From NCBI RefSeq assembly GCF_047511655.1, contig NC_133389.1, positions 28,541,501-28,605,500 on the forward strand: a stretch of 64,000 bases of DNA, in the 5' to 3' direction. A model generated the notes under the pieces. The model had not been told where the DNA came from and ran no database searches. It saw only the letters and a list, made by a program, of their open reading frames with translations. A program made the translations under genes and the position numbers. Origin of the DNA: Castor canadensis. Lineage: Eukaryota > Chordata > Mammalia > Rodentia > Castoridae. Of the stretch, positions 22,539 through 34,655 are shown in pieces; within the stretch, counting starts at the first letter, position 1, and each line of letters begins with the position of its first letter.

Positions 22539-23139
22539 CAAGCTAGGCCTCTCTCTCTAAGACATTAGCTTTTGGTTCTGCTTTGCCCTCCGTGGCTTAG
22601 CACAACAGCTCTGAAACCCTTCTATTTCCCCAACACTGCAGACTTGGGGCTGCAGAAGATGCTGCTGCCTGCCTCCCCTTACCCCGAGGCCACTCAGCCA
22701 GATGGCAGAGGGGTCAGTGGCAACCAAACATCTAATGACGTGTGACAAGTATGGCCAGACAGCAGGCCCAGGCTGGGCCCCTTCGAGGCCACTCATTGGG
22801 CAAGGGGGACTCATAAATAACAGCACAGTGACAGCCCAAGTCTTGCTCAGTGGGAGGAATGGAGCTCCACCCGCCTCCCAACCCCTGGGGCAGGACTTTA
22901 TGGACAGGGTTCCAGCAGGAGGGCCGGGACTAGGGACAGAGATAGGACTGAGGACCCCATGTGCAGAGAATGTGCTGGTGAGACATCATCGAAGAGCCTG
23001 TCTCTGTAACATCTGGCCAACAGCGACTGGCTTTGCTGCATTAGCTTTCTCCTGGACGTTGAATTTTTCCTAATATCTGACCCAGTGCAATGTGGGCCTC
23101 TAAAGCAGTCACCCAGCCAACACTTGCCTTGGGAGGCAG
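22539..23139. other. Unique GC-richer sequence, nothing recognised
   Basis: No repeat family is recognised. A 123-codon frame at 22702-23073 and an overlapping reverse frame have no domain features. Confidence 0.45.
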
Positions 23140-23300
23140 AGTGATGTGGTGGCAAGCTTGCTGATCACGTGACTGAGTGCCAAGCCCCCCCAATTTGTTC
23201 TATGCTCTTGGGCCTCCATCTCCTCATCTGTTAAATGGGGATATTTGAGGAGCAAATATGCTAATTCTTGGGAAATTATGTACCAAGCAACAGATTAATG
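23140..23300 (+). repeat. MIR SINE
   Basis: Forward MIR: 'tgctcttgggcctccatctc', 'ctcatctgttaaatggggat'. Confidence 0.7.
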
Positions 23301-23319
23301 GATGGGATGATGGTGGTGA

Positions 23320-23580
23320 TAATGGTTATGATTATGATCACTCGACCACTTGGGAGAGAAAAATTTATATACCTTCTAATGCTCTAAAAATATTAGTTTT
23401 TAGGCAGTTTCAAATAGGCTCTTTGCAATAATAATAGTAATAATGATTCCTATATTAAATAGCATTTTTATTTTCACGTTAATTTTTCTCAAGCCTCTTG
23501 TGGCTTAAAATGGAACCTGTTTCAAATGATGCGTATTTTTCTAAAATAAAAGTGAGGGGGAAAAATAAGCAGTTGCATGC
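23320..23580. promoter_or_regulatory. AT-rich possible conserved element
   Basis: Repeat-free AT-rich sequence with MEF2-like 'ctctaaaaatattag', 'cacgttaatttttctcaagc' and 'gcagttgcatgcagac'. It is labelled from texture only. Confidence 0.22.
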
Positions 23581-23604
23581 AGACCAACTTTGCTTTGTTG
23601 TTCA

Positions 23605-23725
23605 AATGGTGAGCTAGGGCCACAGAACTGAGGCTGGCACCTCGAAGCCCAGCACTTGGGTCTCAGTTTTGTCATTTACAAGATGGGGACAATAATTTCT
23701 TTCCAAGTATCTCAAGGCTTCTGTG
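23605..23725 (+). repeat. MIR SINE
   Basis: Forward MIR: 'cttgggtctcagttttgtca', 'tttacaagatggggacaata'. Confidence 0.6.
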
Positions 23726-24004
23726 TCAGAGGGACCACACACCTGGAAGTTGAAAGATAAGGTTGAAGCATCATCCCACAGGGGACTCTTAGCATCACAA
23801 TCATTATCTTCATCATCATTATTAATTATTATTCATAATGATATTTGTAAGACTGAGTTACTCCAAAGCACTGTTTCCGTGAATGGGTTTTGCAGACTTT
23901 CACAAAAGTCTCTGCATGCATCTGATGAAGAGCCTGACCTTCTAGAATCTAGGCTGGTGCTTTAAGATTCTAAACCAGTCTCTCTCCCCAACACACCTTT
24001 TATT

Positions 24005-24240
24005 TCAGGCTGAAAAGCTGGACTCAAGATGGAGAGCGCCCCCGCCCCCCCGGACCCGGCCTTGCACGTTTTCTGCAGAAATGGCTCTCTTGGTTCAAGA
24101 CCTCAGAGGCCAGTTTTCAGCCAGGAGCACATTTTTGCAGGGAGGGTTATAAATCAAATCCTGGGTCCTAATGAAACCACTGACACGACGCTAACTGTAA
24201 CAGAGCGCACCCAGGCGCCACTTGGGAGAAATGAGAGGCA
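24005..24240. promoter_or_regulatory. CpG-retaining possible regulatory element
   Basis: A repeat-free stretch with a short C-rich/CpG segment (gagcgcccccgcccccccgg) followed by 'ggttataaatcaaatcctgg' and 'gacacgacgctaactgtaac'. A 72-codon frame covers it without family resemblance. Confidence 0.25.
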
Positions 24241-24564
24241 CAAGTGAGAGTTTGTGGTGCCAGGGCACCAAAGGGGCGACCTCAGCCCTCCCCTTCTTCA
24301 TCTCCTTCTGTCTTTCCTCTGCCTCCCACCCTAGCCTTTTTTTTCCTTCATCATTTTGTAGGATCTCTCACTACTACCTCCCTTTGCAGCTCCTCTGGGA
24401 ACCAGCCCCATGGTAGAAATACAGACTCTGCCTGGTGACTCCCAAGGCAGACCCTTCCCTGGCTCTGCCTAGGTCTGCTGGGGTGGTGGGGGTGAGGAGG
24501 AGAGACAATGTGGCAAGGACCTGCACTGCTGCAGGCAGCAGAGAATGGTGACTGCAAAGCCCTG

Positions 24565-24740
24565 GATTCAGACAGAACATTGTCCCTGTCCTGATTTGCC
24601 ATTTCCACTTTCTGACTATCTTGGACAAGATATGCAACCTCCCAAAGCCTCAGTGCTTAGCTTGTGAAAAGGGAACAGCAGCTCCTCCCCTGAAAGGCTG
24701 TTGAGAAGATTCAATGAGGTGGATAATGCCAGGATAGCTG
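24565..24740 (+). repeat. MIR SINE
   Basis: Forward MIR: 'tggacaagatatgcaacctc', 'aaagcctcagtgcttagc', 'gagaagattcaatgaggtgg'. Confidence 0.65.
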
Positions 24741-25834
24741 TGCTATTCCGGGGAGGGGATAGGAATAGGACAGCTGTGGCCTGAGCTGCTGAGAACCTTG
24801 CTAGCCACAGCCAGTGCTTATCCAGGCTTATCCAATTGGATTTCAGAGAGGTACAAAAGGGCACATCTCTCCCAAATATCTTCATCACTGATGTCATCAA
24901 ACCAGCCTTAGCAAGTTGTCTACATGGAAGTTCTCCCAGGCCTGACATGAGAGCCGAGGTTCCCAGTAGGCCTGGACTTCCACAGCTGGGTGAAGTTTCT
25001 GAGACTTTGGATAAGTGTCACACTGAATGTGTGAGTTAATCCCCAGCCACTGGCCAGGTGGGAGCAATCCCCACTTTCTCTAAGGCTTTCCCCAAGACAC
25101 CTGGCTCAACCTCACTTCCTCTTCTGAGTTCCTGCAGTTTTGCTATTTATTTGGCACTGGACAGAGAGCACTCTCTTCGTCAAGGCTATAAACCTCCTAA
25201 GGGTGTTTAACACACACAACATTTCTCCAGATTTCCTTGTTTTGTCACTTCAGCCCAGTTCTGATGATCTGGGTGTCTTCTGATAATTAGGATGACTTGC
25301 TGGCTTATGTTAGATGTCCACAGAAGGACAGCTGTTGTCTTCTTCCATGCCCCTTCTGCTGGCATTTCACTGGCCAGAGTAGGTCACATGGTCTCCAGGG
25401 CAGGGTAATATATTCCTCTTCCCTAAGGCAGATTCACAGGGCAAGGGGCTGTGTTTGCAGAACAGGGATGCTCAGGTGCCCATCACCCCCGTCTCTCCTC
25501 CCTGGCAGAGGAAAAAAACACAGTCTGCACATGATCAAAAGGGGTCATCAACACCTCTCAGAGACTTTCCCCATTCAAGTTTGCATCTCATTTTCTTGCA
25601 AACTTTTTTCTTCCTTTTTCCATTTGTGCTTTCGTTGTTATAACCTATTTTCTTGCTGCCTTTCAAAGCCTTTATTCCACAAATGGAAGGAAGGAACTTT
25701 TTGTGTCACACAAGGTCCTTTGCCAGGCTGGTTGTCTTTCCAAATCAGCCAGGGTCTGGGGCAGTCAGGGAGGGGAGGAGGCTGGGCAGAGGCGGGTGAG
25801 TCAATAGCAAGGAGAAAGAGCAAGTGCAACTGAT
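24741..25834. other. Unique sequence, nothing recognised
   Basis: It includes a 178-codon plus-strand frame (25297-25833) that lacks signal, domain or repeat structure beyond a short Cys/Phe-rich middle. Judged non-coding. Confidence 0.5.
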
Positions 25835-26130
25835 GAAGGTCCCCGAAGTGATTTGCAAATCTGCTGAAATCCTGAGCAAGCTTTGATTTAACCCAAGCTT
25901 GAAATGGCTTTTATTTACTGTCTATTGTGGAATAAATGACATCTCATAAACAGGCTTTATCCATTACCCAGAATGGAGAGCTCCGTGTTAGGGACATTTT
26001 ATCCTCTTGATATCAAAGGAGATATGCCGGGGTGTGTTATTACAAATAGAAAAATCAATGCTGAGACACACACATCTAAAATTTCATTTTCATCCAGCCA
26101 CATTTTCAAAGGTGGCAGTGGGCAGGGTGG
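25835..26130. promoter_or_regulatory. Possible conserved non-coding element
   Basis: A repeat-free AT-rich stretch with 'gatttgcaaatctgctg', 'aatggcttttatttactgtc', 'tattgtggaataaatgac', 'tctcataaacaggctttatc' and 'tgttattacaaatag'. The octamer-like, SOX/RUNX-like and forkhead-like words and the absence of old-repeat signatures suggest an enhancer-type element. Confidence 0.33.
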
Positions 26131-28721
26131 GGGGGAGGCAATTGCTAATAAAAATGACTCCAGAACCAGAGGATTTACCAAGGCTGAGCAAAGGACCAGC
26201 TGGGACCAAGCCGGACAGTGAATAAATCTGGCTCTGCCTTGCAGACCACCCAGTCCCGCCCAGGGGTAACCTCCTAGGTCCCCGCCCAGTCCTGCCCAGA
26301 TGCTTCCCATGCACCCAGAAGCTACCTCTCTTGCTGTTTCCAGTTCCTCCACTCCAACCTCGGGACACACTTAGCCAAAGACCAGTAAGAAAATACCAGA
26401 AATATCCAGAGACCTTTACTACCTTTGGGGCAGAGTATCTGAAGTGAAAGTAAAGAGTTGGCATGGACCCGAGAAGGAAGTTTGTTCAGACTCCAAGGAA
26501 AGGCCAACTGCTTCTCCTTGACCTTGGAGCCCTTTTCTCCTGCCATCTCTCCTCTTTCAGATGTAGGGGATAAAGAATTGTGGCTCTTTACAGAAATTTT
26601 TTAAAGTCACCAGCCTGGTGTTTCATTACCCTGTGTAACCTTGTATTGTGGTGATTCCCTGGGTTAAGGGTCTTCTCTCCTCATGAGGTCTTCTGACACA
26701 ATGGAGCCTAAGATCAGGCTGTATATTTCCAGGCTGAGCCAGTGCTTGGTGCAAAATAGCTGTTCTATAAACACTGGCTGACAACGTACTGTGAGACATG
26801 CAGGCCTGCAGTGAGATGGAGAATGACTGTTTGACAACATGGTTGGGCTCAAAACCAACCCCAGCTGACTGGAAAGAAATACTGCACTTCTGATCAGCAG
26901 CTTCCACCTTGCAGTCTAAGCTAGATGGAATTGTGGGTTTCAAATATTCACGTTTATTTCATGAACAGCTAAGTCCATCAAGCCGAAGAAAACAAGTCTG
27001 TATATTTTGCTTGTTTTTAAGGTCTCATATGCAAAATCTTTACCTGCCTTTTGAAAAAAAAAAATCCAAAAACCTGAAACTCCCCAAAAAACAAACACTA
27101 GTCAGACTGTGAGCAAGAATGGACAGCCAGCCAGACACACACCCATGCCCACGCCCAGGGAAAGAACATAGAATCTCTGTTTTGGAACTGCCAGGGTGTC
27201 AAGGACTATTTAATCTAACATTGTCTCTAATAACTATGGAGAAACAGACTCAGGAAGGAGTGCTAATTTATCCCAAGTCCCATAGAATATTGTGACCAAG
27301 TGTGGACCAGCATTTGAAACCCTTGATCCCATTCCTAAGCCCTTTGCTATGCCTGAAAAGAATCCTGGGATAGAAGATAGCAATGAAGAAGGACCAAGTC
27401 TGACCATCATTACCAAGGTGATCACAATGCCAGCCACTTCTACTGAGGTAGCTGTCTTGGAGCCAATGAGTAAGGATGGAGGCTCAGAGAGCATCAGTCA
27501 TACCATACAAATGACATTTCTGCTGTCTTAAAGCACAGCTCGTTTTCTCTGCAGACTTGACTTGGTTGAAGGCCACTAATCAGAACTGGGAAAGACTGAC
27601 TCCTGATGCATTTGGGGGAGAGAAATTCCTGTGAGATGTGCCCCTTGCTCCCACACAGACACAGGCTAGCTATTTCTTTCCTGAGTGTTTCATAAAGGCT
27701 TGAGAGAGCAGCCTAAGCCAGCCAATACAACAGTGATGTTGCCTAAAACAGGCTGCAGTATTTAAATAAGCTTCAATAGGAAGACAGAGTCTCTTTGGAC
27801 TTGGTCTGTGATGTAGTTATCAGGAGGAGAAATTTTCAGAATCCATTACCTACCGCTCCTTCCCCCAGGAAATCCCTAGTTTGTGGAATGTGAATCTCTC
27901 TGGCTTTGGCTGGCTTTTTCTCTCTGGATTGTCCTGGGTAAACATCTGCCTCACGCTGTGTGTTTATAAGAAGAGGCATTTGTGCCATTGATTGTTCTGA
28001 GGTTTTGCAGATCACGTGGGCTTTTTCTGCTGTACCTTCCCCCTTACATGCTGCCTGCTCCTCCTGAGCAAGCAGCCCCTAGCTTGCTGTTTTTGGTCCT
28101 TTTGTCATTATAGTGCATCACTCTGTCTAGAACAGAGAAGATATATACTGCAACCCACCTGTGCTGCTTTGGGATGGAGAGGTTTTTTGTAACAAGGGCA
28201 GTATATCTTAATTGTATTGTTGTCATTGTTATTTATTTCACAAAAAAATTTCAAACACCTTCTGCTTACAGAATGCTGAATTAGATACAGTTAACTATAA
28301 AAGAGGCATAAGTACTATTTCCAGGAGCCTATGGACTTAGTGAAGAGACAGATCTTGCAATTTTCAGACCTAGGGCCTCAGACTTAGCAGGGAAGAATTA
28401 GTCACCAGCCTGATTACTTAGCCAAATGGCCCTCATCTTGAGCTCTCACCTAGTTTAACCCACTCATGGACCAAGTCTGTCAGTTTTCTGCCCCCGGAAA
28501 AAAATGTAGTATCCTGTTTCTTTGTACTGCCACATGTTTCTTTATAAGGTCTCCTTGCATCACAGCTACTGGTAAGGATCATCACAGTGTGCCCATTATT
28601 ACTTACCAGAACTCAACAAAATTCCTGGTAGGCAGAAAAAAATTTGTATCATTCCAAGTTAGATCAGAAACACAAAAGGAATGTCATCAAATGGCAAGAA
28701 TTACAAAGAAGAATAAAGATA
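26131..28721. other. Unique sequence with weak MIR remnants
   Basis: Weak MIR-like pieces occur at about 26740-26785 and 27180-27310. Overlapping reverse frames of 123-124 codons (about 26.0-26.5 kb) show no family resemblance. No mobile element or RNA gene is recognised. Confidence 0.4.
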
Positions 28722-28850
28722 AAATTCTTTTTTAAGTTCTAATTTTTCACTGTGTGTAGCAAATTGTATTAAGGGGTTTCATCATGACATTTCCATATAA
28801 TTACTTTGATTATATTCACCTTCTATTTTGGGGCCTTTGTCTCCTTTACC
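28722..28850 (-). mobile_element. L1 3'-end fragment
   Basis: 'ggggtttcatcatgacattt', 'ccatataattactttgat', 'tatattcaccttctattttg' matches a rodent L1 3' untranslated region in reverse. It is similar in wording to the copy at 46.7 kb and strongly 5'-truncated. Confidence 0.6.
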
Positions 28851-29934
28851 TCCAGCTACAGCTTGGACTGTGAGCACACACACCTGTCTTCTGAGAAAGG
28901 ACCAGAAGGCCCTTTGACAGGCAAGAATCGTTGAGTGATCCGAAGCAGTAGGGAATTCCAGTCAGGAGAAGTGGATCTTGGTATTTAAGAAATGTTTCTC
29001 ACCAAATGGATAGAGCCTCACTTTCTGCTTTATTTCCAGCTCCTAGGAAGCCAGCCGGGCTCTACTGCCCATCCTGGGTGGTCTAGTGTGAAAAAGGTCA
29101 TGACTCAGATGATCCTCCAGGTGACAGCAAAACCTGTCCTGAATTCAGTACTGGAGGGAAGATCCATGTGCCAGTCTAGGCTAGTGACCTTGGATTCTCT
29201 CACTCAGCCTCTCTGGCTTCCATCGGGACTGATTTCTCATGGCATTTTCATGGCAAAGACTCCATGCAACAATTAGGTTATGCTTTTATGATCTGTAATT
29301 TCTTCCTTGAATGTGAGAATGACCTGTGAGAATCTCTGCAGAGTGCACTGCACCCAGTGCCAGTTGAGTGGCTGGTCTTACTGTTGTCACTTGAGGTTAC
29401 ACTAAAGCCTCACTGCAGAAATACAGCCCGACACCTGGGAGAGAAGTGAGCTTGTCCACAGCGGGGGGGAAAAACGAAACCCAGCTCCAGCTTAATCTGT
29501 AATGTCTTTTCTATTTTATTTAGGGGGAAGGAAATAATATGACTTGTTACCAATGATCAGTGCCTGGGTGGTCATATAGAAGTGTTTATTAGATGATTAC
29601 AGCACTTTCTAAAAAAATAATGAATCAAAATGAAAATAATAGTTTGATAAGATCAGTGCAAATTCACATGGCAATAGTTTCTTTCTGATCAGGGCCAGAG
29701 AGAGGTGTGGTCAGAAAGCGAAACACTGTTCCTTCAAATAGGATGGATATTTTTACTAGATGGTAGAAGGTAATCGTTTCACTTCTTTTTAAACTACATG
29801 ATCTATTACATATACTTTTTGCATGTATGTATATGTATTTCATTGTAAACACTATTTTGAAATGACAAGGTAACGATATTGTTGTTAGCTTGCTAAGTGT
29901 TCCTCCTGAATAATGAAAAGGCCATATGATATTG
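28851..29934. other. Unique sequence, nothing recognised
   Basis: Mixed-composition unique sequence. No gene, RNA or mobile element is recognised. Confidence 0.45.
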
Positions 29935-30182
29935 TGGTGTCTGATAGAAATATAATTTGAGCTGCATGTCTAATTTTAAATTTTCTGACAGTCACATATT
30001 AAAAGATAAAATAGGTGCAATTTATGTAAATCTTGAATGTTATTTAACCCAAAATATCCAACTTATTATTATTTTAATATGTAATCAACATAAAAAATTA
30101 TTAATGTCTTACTTTTTTTGCACTAAATCTTGGAAATCCAATGCATATTTTATATCTGCTACACATCTCAATTCTGACTAGC
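29935..30182 (+). repeat. Ancient mammalian interspersed repeat, family not assigned
   Basis: The AT-rich series 'tagaaatataatttgagc', 'ttttaaattttctgacagtc', 'tatttaacccaaaatatcca', 'aatatgtaatcaacataaaa', 'acacatctcaattctgacta' is a pattern I know from mammalian interspersed repeats. I cannot name the family with certainty. Confidence 0.5.
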
Positions 30183-32344
30183 TGGTGAGCCAGAGCAAGC
30201 AAGCCCCAGGCTCCAAGGTCCCCTTCCTGGCAGGCCCCATAGGCTGAGAATGCTAGCTTCTCCCATTGGACAAGCCTGCAAGATGTCCCCTGAAAAATGC
30301 CACACCACCCCCTCTGGCTTCTTCTTCCTACTCTGGAATACAGACTATCACTCATAGGGAAGGGTCACCCACCCCAAAGAGACTCAGGAAAAATGACATG
30401 GGACTGCCTTTCCCCCCAAATTCCAGGCAGTGCAGTACTTTCTGCAGGGAGAGAAGTGGCCTTTGCTCACAGGCTCCTTTGCCCTGCCTACTACAGAAAG
30501 AAAACCTGAAGCCAGTTTGCTATTAAGGGGATGAGGTGTCAATGGTTTTGTAGAAAATGACAAGCAATAAGACACAGCGCTTGTGGTGTGAAAAGGCCAG
30601 CTTCATAAAGCCCCTCACTGGCTGTTTGGTTCTGAGATGCCTCATAAAACACTCACAGACAGGTGATGGATGTCCTGAGGGCTTCTGGCCCAAGGTAACC
30701 CTGGGCAGCATGATGGAGCCCTGGCCTGGGAGCAGAAGGTGGAACCCAAATCCCACCTGGAAAGTGCTTACTCCCTTGTCACATGCTGACCAAGCCATAC
30801 CCCTGCTAGTGAAATCAAGTCCCCTGGGTTATTCTGGGTATTATAACCCCAGAAAAAATAATCCTAATCAGATTTGAAATATGACATCGCTCCTGGAGAA
30901 GGACTGGGAATCTGCAGACCCTGGGGAGGCCCAAGCCTGGGTGCAGGGAGCAGAATCTGAGAAGCACCCCTCCCTGCCCCAGAGCCCACCCCACTCCAGC
31001 TGTTTATGAGGGCTGATGTGTGCGCAGGGTACCTGTGCCTTAAACCAAAAGACCAGTAAAACCAGGATCAGAGATGCACCTCAAGGCTTATAGATAGACA
31101 CTTTTCCTTTTTCCGTGTATACAATATGAAACAGGACATGCAGGATATGAGTAGGATAGATATCTCTTAGAAAAAGAGGCTGGGCTACATTTGCAACCAG
31201 CAGAGTTTCTCCTCCACATAAGCATGAAGCCCTGCTTGTAGGCTGGTGGGAGACATGCAATTTACCTTCAGCTGGGAAGGCTGGGATTCCCATTTAAAAG
31301 TCTAAGCTCGATTATGTATTGATGCCTTTTCTCCATAGCTATCTGACTCTTACTGGTTGGAAGAAGCTCCTGTGTGCCTAAAGGAATTTTTGAATTAAGT
31401 TCTTTTCAGTCATTTTCCTCTCAAGTGTTAACCAATGAGATTGTACTTTGACAAAAGTCAGCTTTCCCCACCTCTACCTTCCCCTTCATTTTATGTCATG
31501 AAATAAAATTAAGTGCCAGGAGAGGCCATCAAACAACTGGGTCTGACATGGTTATTTGGCATTTATTTTTTATTTACAGAAAAAGTGAGAATAATGCATT
31601 AGAGCCACTCATATTTTACAGTGAATATTCCTCCAAATCCTATTGGGACACGAATGTGGGCAGTTTAAAGAATAAACAGGACTCACTCTCAGTGACTCTG
31701 GTCAGTGCTCTTGCTGCCAGCCCAGAAGTGGCCCCTGCAACTGCACATTTTCTTCAATTGCCAGAAGTGGGGATGGTTCGGCCTCCTTACTACGTCAGTT
31801 GCCTCATCCCTCACTCGCCACAGGGGAGGGGAGTGAGGTCCCCTCCCAGTTGTAATGCTCTTACTTCCATGGGCTGGAATCTTCTTTTCCTACATTGTTT
31901 CCTTTTTTCGTCCTACAATGTTTGCCTGAGGAGCCAAGTTGGCTCCTTGTTTTGGCAAGAATTCCTCCACCCTCACACCTGTCCTTACCTCCAGTCACCC
32001 TATCTCACTCCATTATCTAAGGGGAAAGAACAGCTAAACGAATCTTCTGGAAGTGATGGGTTGATGAATGGAGAATGCATGCTGAAGCTAGTGGAGAAGT
32101 GGGAACCAGTGAGAATTGGCATGGGGTGAACTGAAGATTGGCATGGGGGACCCTGCCGAACAGCACTGTGGGGAACCCAAAACTGTGTAGCCAACCCAGG
32201 TGATCTGTTCCAGATGAATATCCCCAGGCAAGTTTGCACAGGACTTGCTTCAGTATGGAGAAAGGATTTAGGGTAACTGGAGAATTGTGTGTTGTTAGAA
32301 AGCACAACTTGGTGACATGTCCTCACCCAGCTATGTTAGGGCCT
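30183..32344. other. Unique sequence, nothing recognised
   Basis: The plus-strand frame 31548-32129 (193 codons) is the second longest open frame outside simple repeats, but it has no signal peptide, domain or family resemblance. No repeat is confidently recognised. Confidence 0.45.
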
Positions 32345-32520
32345 TAGGGAGGCTTTTACATTTGACACAACTGTTCAAGATCCAGCACCTTGGGGAGCTA
32401 CTTAATCCCTCTGAGCCTCAGTTTCCTCATTTGAAAAATGAGTAACAGTACTACCTGTCTCAAGCAGTGGTGAAGATTAAAAGGAGCTGATTCACGGAGA
32501 ACCAGCACCTGGTCTACAAT
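32345..32520 (+). repeat. MIR SINE
   Basis: Forward MIR: 'cttaatccctctgagcctca', 'gtttcctcatttgaaaaatg', 'gtgaagattaaaaggagctg'. Confidence 0.8.
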
Positions 32521-32868
32521 GGAGCCAGAGAAAAGTAGTTTAGCTTATGAAACCAGCCCCTGCTCTCAAAAACCTGTTGAAGATAAAGCACAGCCTCCGA
32601 AAACTGAATAGTGACAGAAATATGTGACTCAAAGTCACCCAAGGAGGCATTTAATTTATGTTTTAGGGATTGAATTGCATGGAGTTGTTCTTGTCTAAGG
32701 TAGCCACCCTTCAGATGTCCTGGTTTTAGCTTTTGGTCACCCTAGTCCTGCCTTCTGGAGTATCCTTGAACCCCTGCCATCAGCCAGGCACAGTGCTGTA
32801 CCCCAGGCACTCCCCTCTTCCTAGGCTTTCTCCTCCTCCTTTGTATCTCCTCCATCCTCCAACTAACT

Positions 32869-32881
32869 ACCCCCCCCCCCA
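32869..32881. repeat. Poly(C) run
   Basis: An uninterrupted run of about 11 cytosines in a C/T-rich stretch. Length here is prone to assembly error. Confidence 0.7.
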
Positions 32882-33174
32882 TTCAAATGAGTGCTCTGGG
32901 GGCACAGTGACAACCTCATACAACTTTTAGTCCACCAGAGAGACAGACACTGTCACTGTCAACAATCACACACAGGCACTGCCCTGCTGGTAGCTGGGGA
33001 GGGAGGCTTGTGGAAAGAGTGTGAGTCTAACCCCTCTTGGGAAGGAAGCACAGTGGCTCTCACCGTGCAGCCACGGGCCAACCTCAGGTGGGCTTCTTCT
33101 CAGAGCAGGTGTTGATGGGGGGTAATAAGGACCCTGAGCAGACGGAGGAGGAGAATGGGAATTACAGGAGGGGG

Positions 33175-34005
33175 ATGTCCAAATCTCAGCATCTCAGGCA
33201 AGCTCCTTTTTTTTTTTCATTTTTCTTTTATTATTCATATGTGCATACAAGGCTTGGTTCATTTCTCCCCCCTGCCCCCACCCCCTCCCTTACCACCCAC
33301 TCCGCCTCCTCCCTCTCCCCCCACTCAATACCCAGCAGAAACTATTTTGCCCTTATTTCTAATTTTGTTGTAGAGAGAGTATAAGCAATAATAGGAAGGA
33401 ACAAGGGTTTTTGCTGTTTGAGATAAGGATAGCTATACAGGGCATGGACTCACATTGATTTCCTGTGCGTGGGTGTTACCTTCTAGGTTAATTCTTTTTG
33501 ATCTAACCTTTTCTCTAGTACCTGGTCCCCTTCTCCTATTGGCCTCAGTTGCTTTAAGGTATCTGCTTTAGTTTCTCTGCATTAAGGGCAACAAATGCTA
33601 GCTAGTTCTTTAGGTGTCTTACCTATCCTCACCCCTCCCTTGTGTGCTCTCGCTTTTATCATGTGCTCATAGTCCAATCCCCTTGTTGTGTTTGCCCTTG
33701 ATCTAATGTCCACATATGAGGGAGAACATACGATTTTTGGTTTTTTGAGCCAGACTAACCTCACTCAGAATGATGTTCTCCAATTCCATCCATTTACCAG
33801 CGAATGATAACATTTCGTTCTTCTTCATGGCTGCATAAAATTCCATTGTGTATAGATACCACATTTTCTTAATCCATTCGTCAGTGCTGGGGCATCTTGG
33901 CTGTTTCCATAACTTGGCTATTGTGAATAGTGTCAGGCAAGCTCCTTGACCCCATTGTGCCTTATTTACTCATCTGAAAAATGGAGGAACAAATGACTGG
34001 TCACC
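33175..34005 (+). repeat. MIR SINE split by L1
   Basis: The forward MIR body is 'aaatctcagcatctcaggca' at about 33180, resuming at 33933 with 'tcaggcaagctccttgaccc' and 'tatttactcatctgaaaaat'. The L1 at 33209-33932 interrupts it, duplicating 15 bp of MIR. Confidence 0.7.
33209..33932 (-). mobile_element. 5'-truncated L1 with perfect TSD
   Basis: A reverse L1 3' end. The T-run (its poly(A) tail) and 3' UTR are followed by the end of ORF2: 'catggctgcataaaattcca', 'gtatagataccacattttct', 'ggctattgtgaatagtg'. A perfect 15-bp duplication, tcaggcaagctcctt, flanks it (33194-33208 and 33933-33947), a textbook target-primed insertion of about 724 bp. The identical duplication suggests a fairly recent event. 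No complete ORF is retained. Confidence 0.92.
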
Positions 34006-34204
34006 TTTTGTCTCACTTTCTAAGATGGCCAATCAGTTTGTCTGAGACCCACATGACCAAGTCCAGGGTTTAGAAGGGTCTGGGAACAGAAATACTATGT
34101 TTTCAGAGACTTGGAACTATAAATTTCCAAGCCTGAGCCTGAAGACTACATGCTCTCAGGGTCCATCCCCACATGCAGAACCCTACTGTACCTAGAGGGC
34201 AGAG

Positions 34205-34257
34205 GGGCTTCTCCTTCTCCTCTTCCTCCTTCTTCTTCATCTCTCTCTCTCTCTCTC
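34205..34257. repeat. CT-rich microsatellite
   Basis: 'cttctccttctcctcttcc' followed by an uninterrupted (CT)8-9 run. Confidence 0.8.
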
Positions 34258-34384
34258 ACCAGTACTTATGATGTCAAGGGCAGAGTCAACTCCAGTTGAA
34301 GTTGAAGAAGGTGCTGTAGCCATTTTTGTAGGCAGGGAAGTAAAATATAAACTTGTGGACCACTTTTGATCGTTGTTTCACATA

Positions 34385-34655
34385 TCATCTCTTCTTAAGA
34401 ATCCTCCAAGGAGTCTCCCATGATTTTTTCTTGCTGAAACAATTTGCCCTTTCTTTGAACACTCCATTGCCTACTGTGGACACTGCTCATAGGACACCTA
34501 ACATGATATCCCTATGTGTTATGACTGTGTTCTTGCCCAACTAGACTTGTAGATGGAGCTATATTATCTACTTTTTTTTATCCTTGCTCAATTCCTAGAA
34601 ATGGGATAAAACATCCTAAGGGTCAAATAAATGATGCTGAATGAATGAGTGATGT
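34385..34655 (+). repeat. LINE L2 3' region
   Basis: An L2-like tail: 'cccaactagacttgtagatg', 'tttatccttgctcaattcct', closing 'gatgctgaatgaatgagtga'. Confidence 0.6.

Noticed and set aside
25297..25833. 178-codon plus-strand frame
   Set aside because: No family features; overlapping reverse frame and composition suggest chance.
31548..32129. 193-codon plus-strand frame
   Set aside because: No recognisable domain, no supporting splice or regulatory context; treated as chance.
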